Shown here in pieces: positions 58,867-64,000 of a stretch of 64,000 nt of DNA (position 1 is its first letter; every line of letters starts with the position of its first letter). A program made the translations under genes and the position numbers. The notes beneath the pieces are model-generated. The model was not told where the DNA came from. It did no database searches and was given only the letters and a program-made list of their open reading frames with translations. Source of the DNA: Fen-999 sp041480065 (GTDB lineage: Bacteria; Pseudomonadota; Gammaproteobacteria; Burkholderiales; Rhodocyclaceae); NCBI GenBank assembly GCA_041480065.1, contig JBGOZF010000006.1:1-64000 (forward strand), written 5' to 3'.

Positions 58867-60810
58867 ATGACTTCGAATCGTGGGGAAATGTCACGCGCCC
58901 TCCCGAACTCGCGCCGCCCGGGCCCGCTAAGCCGCGCCGCAGCGCTGGCCGTGCTCCTCGCGTTGGCCGTGCTCCTCGCGTTGGCCCCGGCGGTCGCCCG
59001 TGCCGGGTCCCAGGTTCACGGGCGCGACAGCGTCCTCGTCCTCCACTCCTACAGCCCGGACTTCGTGTGGACGCGTTCGCAGCAGGATGGCATCGACGCC
59101 GTCTTCGGGCCTCTCGCCGCCTCGTACGACATGCGCATCGAGTACCTGGACGCGCTGCACCACCCGGAGCTGCGGAAGGGGCCGCTCGTCCTCGACCTCC
59201 TCCGCACCAAGCTCGCGGACCAGCGGTTCCGGGTGGTGCTGACATCAGACAACGCCGCCTTCGACTTCGCCCGCGCGCACCGCGTCGAGCTCTTCCCGGG
59301 CGTGCCCATCGTGTTCATGGGCTTGAACGGCTACGAGGACTCGATGCTCCGCAGCGAGAGCGGCATCACCGGGGTGTCCGAGGACCCCGACCTGCGCGGC
59401 ACGCTGCAGGTGCTGCTGCAGCTCGTGCCGCAGACGAAGCGCATCGTCTTCCCCGGGATGGCGGACGACCTCACCTACCGCGCCATCCGCGCTACGGTCG
59501 CCCAGGACCTGTCGGCGCTCTCCCCGCAGGTCGCGACCGAGTTCCCCGAGTATCCCGACGTGGACGCGGCCCTCGACGCCCTCCGAACGCTTCCGCCCGA
59601 CTCGGCGATCGTCGTCATGTCCAACATGCGCACGCGCGACGGTGAGGGGATCAGCAGCCAGCGCGTCGTCGAGCTCGTCTCGGCGGCCGCGCCCGTCCCC
59701 GTCTTCACGAACTGGGACTTCGTGGTCGGCCACGGTGCCGTGGGGGGGAGCGTCATCACCGGCGTCGAGCAGGGGCGCCTGGCGGCGGAGATCGCGGTGC
59801 GGGTCCTCCGCGGCGAGCATCCGGAGTCCATCCCGGTGCGTCGCGGGGCGGGGAAGACCTTCCTCTTCGACCACCGGCAGCTGGCCCGCTTCGGGATCCT
59901 GGCGTCGCGGCTGCCGCCGGGGGCCGTGGTCCTGTTCTCGCCGGAGCGCACCCTCCGGATCTCGCCCGAGGTGGCCTGGACCGTGGGAGTGTCGTTTGCG
60001 TTGCTGCTCGGCGTGACCGCGTCGCTGGTCCGCTCGGTGCGGCGGCGCCGGCGCACCGAGGAGCAGGTCCGCACGCTCAACCAGGAGCTGGAGGGGCGCG
60101 TCCGGGAACGGACCGCCCAGTTGGAAGCCGCCAACAAGGAACTCGAAGAGTTCTCCTATTCGATGTCCCACGACCTGCGCACGCCCTTGCGAGCGCTCGA
60201 CGGCTTCTCGAAGATTCTGCTGGAGAAGCACAGTGCCGGTCTCGACGACGAGGGCAGGCGCTTGCTGATGGTGCTGCGCGACAGCGCGCGGCGCGAGGGA
60301 CGACTGGTCGACGACATTCTGCACTTCCTGGCCCTGGGACGGCAGAGAATGAAGCACAGCGCGATCGACATCGCCGAACTGGCATCGGAGATCTTCGCGG
60401 AGTTTCAGGCTACTGCGCCAGCGCGCCGAATGCGTCTGGAATTCGGCACATTACCTCCGGCCTGGGGCGACCCCGGCATGATCCGCCTCGCACTGCAAAA
60501 TCTGCTGTCGAATGCCATCAAGTATTCGCCGGTGGATCGCGAGGCGCTCATCAAGATAGGTGGCGTGGCCGCAGAACAAGAGAATGTCTACTCGGTAACG
60601 GATCACGGCGTCGGATTCGACATGCGCTATGCGGACAAGCTGTTCAGAGTGTTCCAGCGCGTGCACCCTACGGGTCAATATGAGGGTTCCGGGGTCGGCC
60701 TGGCCATCGTCAAGCGCATCGTCGAGCGTCACGGGGGCAGGGTGTGGGCCGAAGGCAGGATGGACGAAGGGGCGACTTTCCATTTCGCCTTGCCGCATGG
60801 AAAGACTTGA
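58867..60810 (+). CDS. Sensor histidine kinase with periplasmic ABC-substrate-binding-like domain; possible chimera
   Basis: 647 residues from ATG 58867 (ATG 58846 and 58888 are alternatives). A signal/TM segment is followed by a periplasmic ligand domain of the DUF534/ABC_sub_bind type ('SVLVLHSYSPDFVWT', 'GVPIVFMGLNGY', 'VVMSNMRTRDGEG', 'VFTNWDFVVGHGAVGG'), then a TM at about 380, a coiled coil, and HisKA/HATPase: 'SYSMSHDLRTPLRALDGF', 'LQNLLSNAIKYSP', 'DHGVGFDM', 'GSGVGLAIVKRIVERHGG'. No receiver domain and no adjacent regulator. Codon use changes sharply near 60115: CTC-rich leucines and very high GC before, CTG and local usage after. Confidence 0.85.
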   Translation: MTSNRGEMSRALPNSRRPGPLSRAAALAVLLALAVLLALAPAVARAGSQVHGRDSVLVLHSYSPDFVWTRSQQDGIDAVFGPLAASYDMRIEYLDALHHPELRKGPLVLDLLRTKLADQRFRVVLTSDNAAFDFARAHRVELFPGVPIVFMGLNGYEDSMLRSESGITGVSEDPDLRGTLQVLLQLVPQTKRIVFPGMADDLTYRAIRATVAQDLSALSPQVATEFPEYPDVDAALDALRTLPPDSAIVVMSNMRTRDGEGISSQRVVELVSAAAPVPVFTNWDFVVGHGAVGGSVITGVEQGRLAAEIAVRVLRGEHPESIPVRRGAGKTFLFDHRQLARFGILASRLPPGAVVLFSPERTLRISPEVAWTVGVSFALLLGVTASLVRSVRRRRRTEEQVRTLNQELEGRVRERTAQLEAANKELEEFSYSMSHDLRTPLRALDGFSKILLEKHSAGLDDEGRRLLMVLRDSARREGRLVDDILHFLALGRQRMKHSAIDIAELASEIFAEFQATAPARRMRLEFGTLPPAWGDPGMIRLALQNLLSNAIKYSPVDREALIKIGGVAAEQENVYSVTDHGVGFDMRYADKLFRVFQRVHPTGQYEGSGVGLAIVKRIVERHGGRVWAEGRMDEGATFHFALPHGKT

Positions 60811-61231
60811 AAACGGCCATTGTGGCCGACGACCTGCCTCTTACTTGATCTTTACTACCGTCTCATCAGTATCACCAAGCGGCCATTTATGTGCCGTGTG
60901 TCATATGGCTCTTATGGGCACGGAAGACTCAGTCGAATTTCTTGAGAGCAGCCGTTCGATTTCGCTACGCCGAGCACGCCGTCATTCATCCGCGAATGTT
61001 GCTCATGGTCGACTTGCCGCCAAGCCTACTTATCGCCGCCTCTAGCCAACGGCAATTGGAGCAACCAAGCCGATGCGGCTGCGGCGAGTTGGATCTGGAG
61101 GCTCATGGCTGGCGGCCACTTTGGCGCAAGCTGCATCCCTTTCGGTAAGCTATTGGCGAGCGGGCTGAAAGAATCTGCCCGATCCGGCAGGCACCTGGGC
61201 GAGAAGACTTCGGAGAGACGGCAACCGATCG
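60811..61231. other. 421-bp region without a supported gene
   Basis: The gap has lower GC than its surroundings and several short frames (for example 60891-61148) with no ribosome-binding site and no recognisable motif. Part of it reads like broken coding sequence ('AVRFRYAEHAVIHPRMLL'), so it may hold a decayed gene, consistent with the junction of transferred DNA suspected in the neighbouring kinase gene. Confidence 0.4.
60814..60828 (+). terminator. Short hairpin after the sensor kinase
   Basis: CGGCCA-TTG-TGGCCG forms a 6-bp stem 3 bases after the stop codon. No T-run follows, so it is a weak candidate. Confidence 0.3.
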
Positions 61232-61774
61232 ATGGACATTGTTTCGCACGGCCTTTGGGGCGGCGTGGCGTTCGGACGGGCGTCGCGAAAGGCCTTCTGG
61301 GCGGCCTTCGCATTCGGCGTGGCGCCCGATCTTCTCGCTTTCGGCCCGCATTTCCTGGCGTCGATTTGGGATTCGCTTTCCGGAAACGGAGGGCCGCCCA
61401 TAGGGCCTCGGCACGGCTACGCGAATATTCCGAGCTATATCTTCGGTATCTACAACGTCACCCATAGCCTGGTGGTGTTCCTGGTCGCCTTCTCGCTCGC
61501 GTGGGCCGTGCGCAAGCGGCCGTGGTGGCCCATGGGCGCCTGGGGCCTGCATGTCCTGATGGACATCCCGACCCACAGCACGCGCTTTTTTCCGACGCCG
61601 TTTCTCTGGCCCCTGTCGGATTTCAGGGTGGATGGCATTTCCTGGGGGCGGCCGGTCATCCTGGTTCCGGACCTCGTCCTTCTGTTCGGGCTGTACCTTT
61701 GGTACTTCGGCATCTACCGGCGGCGATCTCGGAAGAGCAAGGCAGAAAAGCTGCCGGGACCGCCCACCGAATAG
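61232..61774 (+). CDS. YdjM/DUF457-like membrane-bound metal-dependent hydrolase family protein
   Basis: 180 residues with 'MDIVSHGLWGGVAFG' (first His), 'NVTHSLVVF', 'WGLHVLMDIPTH' (His/Asp) and membrane segments, which fit the YdjM/inner-membrane hydrolase family with a histidine-rich metal site facing the membrane. Substrate unknown; relatives are often DNA-damage-induced. Start chosen at the family N-terminus. Possible RBS GGAGAG is 12 bases upstream. Confidence 0.8.
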   Translation: MDIVSHGLWGGVAFGRASRKAFWAAFAFGVAPDLLAFGPHFLASIWDSLSGNGGPPIGPRHGYANIPSYIFGIYNVTHSLVVFLVAFSLAWAVRKRPWWPMGAWGLHVLMDIPTHSTRFFPTPFLWPLSDFRVDGISWGRPVILVPDLVLLFGLYLWYFGIYRRRSRKSKAEKLPGPPTE

Positions 61775-61901
61775 CCGGGAGCGCTGCCCTGCGATCATTT
61801 TGCGGCGAGGCGGCGGGTAATGCCGACGCTATTCGATTGATCGGCGGGCCCGGGTTCCGATAGATTTCCAGGTACCCACAATCTCCCTCCGTGAGCTAGC
61901 C

Positions 61902-63560
61902 GTGTCCTCTGCGATCAGACGTTCGACGCGCCGCCTCGTGTTGATGCTGCTCTTCGTGCCGCTGCTGGTCTGCGTGCTGGGCGGCCTGTACATGCTGGGC
62001 ATGACCTACCTGGAAGGCAGCCCGCGCAGCTTCGTGCGCAGCCTCGAATGGGCCGCGGAAACCCTGACGACGACGGGCTACGGCTCCGATTCGAGCTGGC
62101 AGCATCCGCTCATGAACCTGCTCGTGATCGGCACGCAGCTGTTCGGCATGTCGATCTACGTGCTGGTCTTTCCGCTCTACGTGCTGCCCTACCTGGAGGA
62201 GCAGTTCGAGGCCAGGCTGCAGCGGACGCTGCCGCCCATGCAGGGCAAGGTGCTGATCCAGGGCTACAGCCCCGCCGTCGACTCGCTGGTCCAGGAGTTG
62301 CGCCGCGAAAGTGTCGGCCTGGTCATCCTGGAGCAGGACGACGCAGCGGCGCGCACCCTGCGCGACCGCGGCTACGAGGTGGTGGCGGGCAATCTCGAAG
62401 AGCGGGCCGATCTGCTGGCCGGCGTGGCCGTGGCGCGGGCCCTGGTCACCAACGGCGACGATCACACCGGTGCGAGCTTCATCATGATCGCGCGGGAATA
62501 CGGCTTCCGTGGCCCCATGCTGGCGCTCTGCGCCGATCCGCTGCACCGCGTGCCCATGGAGCAGATCGGCGCCACTGCCGTATTCACGCCCTCGCACGTT
62601 CTCGCGGCGGCGCTCGCCGCGCGCGCCAGCACGCGCATCAGCCCGCGCCACGAAGGACTGCGCCTGGTCGGCGACTATCTGGACCTCGGCGAGTTCCGCG
62701 TGCGCGCCGAGAGCCCGTTCGCCGGCAGGCAGCTCGGCGAGCTGGAGTTGCGCGAACGCTACGCGGTTACCCTGCTCGGTCAATATGTCGGCGGCCGTTT
62801 CATGCAGGTCGAGGGGCCGGCGACGCGCATCGAGCCGGGAGCGATCCTGGTCGCGGTGGGGTCACAGGAAAGCCTGCAGCGGATCGAGCAACTGGCCACG
62901 CCGATCAACCGCGTCGGTCCCATCGTCGTCGCCGGCTACGGCGCCGTCGGCCAGAAAGTGGTAGAGATGCTGCGCGATGCCGGCGAGGACACGGTGGTAA
63001 TCGACGAGGTAATGCACGAGGGCGTCGACGTGGTGGGCAATGTACTCGAGCGGACCACGCTCGCGCGCGCCGGCGTCAGCACCGCCAAGGCCATGATTTT
63101 GGCATTGAGCAACGACAGCGCGGGCGTCTTCGCGGCCGCGGTGGTGCGCGACTACGACGGCAACGTGCCGCTGATCGCGCGCGTGAACCGGGGCCCCAAC
63201 GTGGCGCGGCTATACACGGTCGGCGCCGACTTTGCGTTGTCCATCGGCGACGTCGCCGGACAGATCATCGCCCACCAGGTGCTGGATCGGGCCGACGTGG
63301 TGCTCGAGGACCAGCTCAAGTTCGTCCGTGTCGCCCCCGGGCGGCTGGTCGGCATGCATCCCTGGCAGGCGCAGGCGCGCGAGAAGACCGGCGCCGCCAT
63401 CGTTGCTGTTCAGCGCGGCAGCGAAGTGGTGGTCAATTTCAAGGCCGGCTTTGTCGTTGCCGCGGACGACATCGTGTTCATCTGCGGTTCCACGCCTTCT
63501 CTGGAAAGGTACTTCGACGAGTTCGATACCGAGGCCGTGGCGGCGCCGTTGCAGTACTGA
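61902..63560 (+). CDS. K+ channel with two cytosolic RCK (TrkA-N/TrkA-C) domains
   Basis: 552 residues from a GTG. Two membrane helices (about 10-32 and 68-92) enclose the pore with selectivity filter 'TTTGYGSDS' (about 56-64). Cytosolic RCK1 begins at 'KVLIQGYSPAVDSLVQEL', followed by a TrkA-C-like block ('DLGEFRVRAESPFAG'); RCK2 begins at 'PIVVAGYGAVGQKVVEML' with a proper GxGxxG-type nucleotide motif, whereas RCK1 has a degenerate one (GYSPAV). The arrangement (2 TM, two RCKs) is that of MthK/GsuK-type channels gated by ions or nucleotides. Single-gene transcript. Confidence 0.9.
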   Translation: MSSAIRRSTRRLVLMLLFVPLLVCVLGGLYMLGMTYLEGSPRSFVRSLEWAAETLTTTGYGSDSSWQHPLMNLLVIGTQLFGMSIYVLVFPLYVLPYLEEQFEARLQRTLPPMQGKVLIQGYSPAVDSLVQELRRESVGLVILEQDDAAARTLRDRGYEVVAGNLEERADLLAGVAVARALVTNGDDHTGASFIMIAREYGFRGPMLALCADPLHRVPMEQIGATAVFTPSHVLAAALAARASTRISPRHEGLRLVGDYLDLGEFRVRAESPFAGRQLGELELRERYAVTLLGQYVGGRFMQVEGPATRIEPGAILVAVGSQESLQRIEQLATPINRVGPIVVAGYGAVGQKVVEMLRDAGEDTVVIDEVMHEGVDVVGNVLERTTLARAGVSTAKAMILALSNDSAGVFAAAVVRDYDGNVPLIARVNRGPNVARLYTVGADFALSIGDVAGQIIAHQVLDRADVVLEDQLKFVRVAPGRLVGMHPWQAQAREKTGAAIVAVQRGSEVVVNFKAGFVVAADDIVFICGSTPSLERYFDEFDTEAVAAPLQY

Positions 63561-63651
63561 CGCGCAACGCCTCCCTCGGCGATCGTCAGCAGCTTGAGCG
63601 CAAGCACGAGCGCGATCTCGCGGCCAAGCCTCTCTTACTTGCCGGCTGCGA

Positions 63652-64000
63652 TCACCCGTGGCAGTCGCATGAGTGCCCGGAATCGTCTTGGGCGTCTTCG
63701 CCCAGGTCGCTGTGGTCGTGATTGCAGGCTTCGCTGGCCGACAGCACGCGTCCGGCGAAGAAGGCCTCGACCGCGCGCAGCGGGTCGGTCTCCGGTGTGG
63801 CGACGACCATGACGCCGCGGGCGGCGAGGTGGCGCACGAAGCCTTCGCCGGCGCCGCCGGTGATCAGCACTTGCATGCTGTCGAGCGGATGGGCGGCCTG
63901 GTGGTTGTAGCCGTGGATGGTCATGTCGTTGTCGAGATCGAGCCGCTCGATTTCGCGCGGCGCTTCGCGGCCGTCAGCCTCGAAGACGATGAAACGACGA
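63652..64000 (-). CDS. NifX/NifB-like dinitrogenase cofactor biosynthesis-domain protein, 5' end outside window
   Basis: The frame is open to the right edge: upstream of the apparent ATG at 63924 the codons read 'RRFIVFEADGREAP', 'EIERLDLDND', which continue the fold, so the start lies beyond 64000. 'MQVLITGGAGEGFVRHLAARGV' and 'VVATPETDPLRAVEAFFAG' match the NifX/NifY/NafY/VnfX-like Fe-Mo-cofactor-binding fold, common also as an orphan gene in non-diazotrophs. The C-terminus is Cys/His/Asp-rich ('CNHDHSDLGEDAQD', 'HSCDCHG'), suggesting metal binding. Confidence 0.8.
   Translation of the reverse strand, partial: RRFIVFEADGREAPREIERLDLDNDMTIHGYNHQAAHPLDSMQVLITGGAGEGFVRHLAARGVMVVATPETDPLRAVEAFFAGRVLSASEACNHDHSDLGEDAQDDSGHSCDCHG

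Noticed and set aside
60891..61148. 85-codon frame in the gap after the sensor kinase
   Set aside because: No ribosome-binding site, no motif; kept only as a possible gene remnant.
1..64000. CRISPR arrays, tRNA/rRNA genes, insertion sequences, prophage
   Set aside because: No regularly spaced direct repeats, cloverleaf-like or rRNA-like sequence, transposase or phage structural genes were seen on either strand.

Overview
The window is a 64-kb, high-GC stretch of a Gram-negative proteobacterial chromosome. The gene set fits a betaproteobacterium, probably Rhodocyclales-like: OxyR with both redox cysteines, Fur, outer-membrane phospholipase A, PrfC, IF-1, a CspA-type cold-shock protein, a rubrerythrin/rubredoxin/Dps set and a c-di-GMP synthase. 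I infer the lineage from gene content and base composition only. I saw no rRNA, tRNA, CRISPR array, transposase or prophage.

Layout. 1-7.6 kb: mixed housekeeping and envelope genes (TraB/GumN fragment, dodecin, acetoacetate-decarboxylase-like protein, YchJ, TlpA-like thioredoxin, a MORN-repeat/C13-protease fusion, slipin, signal peptidase I, DsbA-family oxidoreductase). 7.6-20.2 kb: a same-strand island of caspase-like and other peptidases. It holds a clostripain-family (C11) protease, a TPR/Rossmann-like protein, an unknown protein, a metacaspase-like C14 protease, a 1878-residue protein with two alpha/beta-hydrolase domains and a CHAT protease, an M15 peptidase, and a polytopic membrane protein with a cytosolic C-terminal domain. 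20.3-28.4 kb: thirteen tightly packed same-strand genes. They are a possible class-I isoprenoid-synthase-like protein, a geranylgeranyl-reductase-family flavoprotein and eleven unrecognised small proteins, many Cys/His-rich, with Ig-like, repetitive or amphipathic segments and no signal peptides. This is the strongest candidate for an undescribed system.

28.5-31.8 kb: an Hpt protein and a multi-PAS diguanylate cyclase. 31.8-40.6 kb, minus strand: a seven-gene operon with mostly 4-bp overlaps, in transcription order coiled-coil protein, ClpB-like AAA+ ATPase, two membrane proteins, radical-SAM activase-like protein, zinc-ribbon Ser/Thr kinase, and APH/P-loop kinase. It looks like an uncharacterised kinase/AAA+ signalling module. 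40.6-46.1 kb: methyltransferase, IF-1, CspA, CsgG-like lipoprotein, PrfC and a TIR-domain membrane protein.

46.3-53.5 kb: a peroxide and iron block of OxyR, rubrerythrin, rubredoxin, rubredoxin reductase, Dps, PldA, Fur, then a Fur-box-controlled cupredoxin/FTR1/beta-barrel operon. The peroxide-scavenging chain (reductase to rubredoxin to rubrerythrin), ferritin-like storage and iron uptake sit beside their two regulators. 53.5-64 kb: lipoprotein, polysaccharide deacetylase, M1 peptidase with ChaN-PDZ lipoprotein, a decayed toxin-antitoxin locus with an intact palindromic operator, a sensor kinase that looks like an inter-lineage chimera, a membrane-bound hydrolase-like protein, a K+ channel with RCK domains, and a NifX-like gene running off the right edge.
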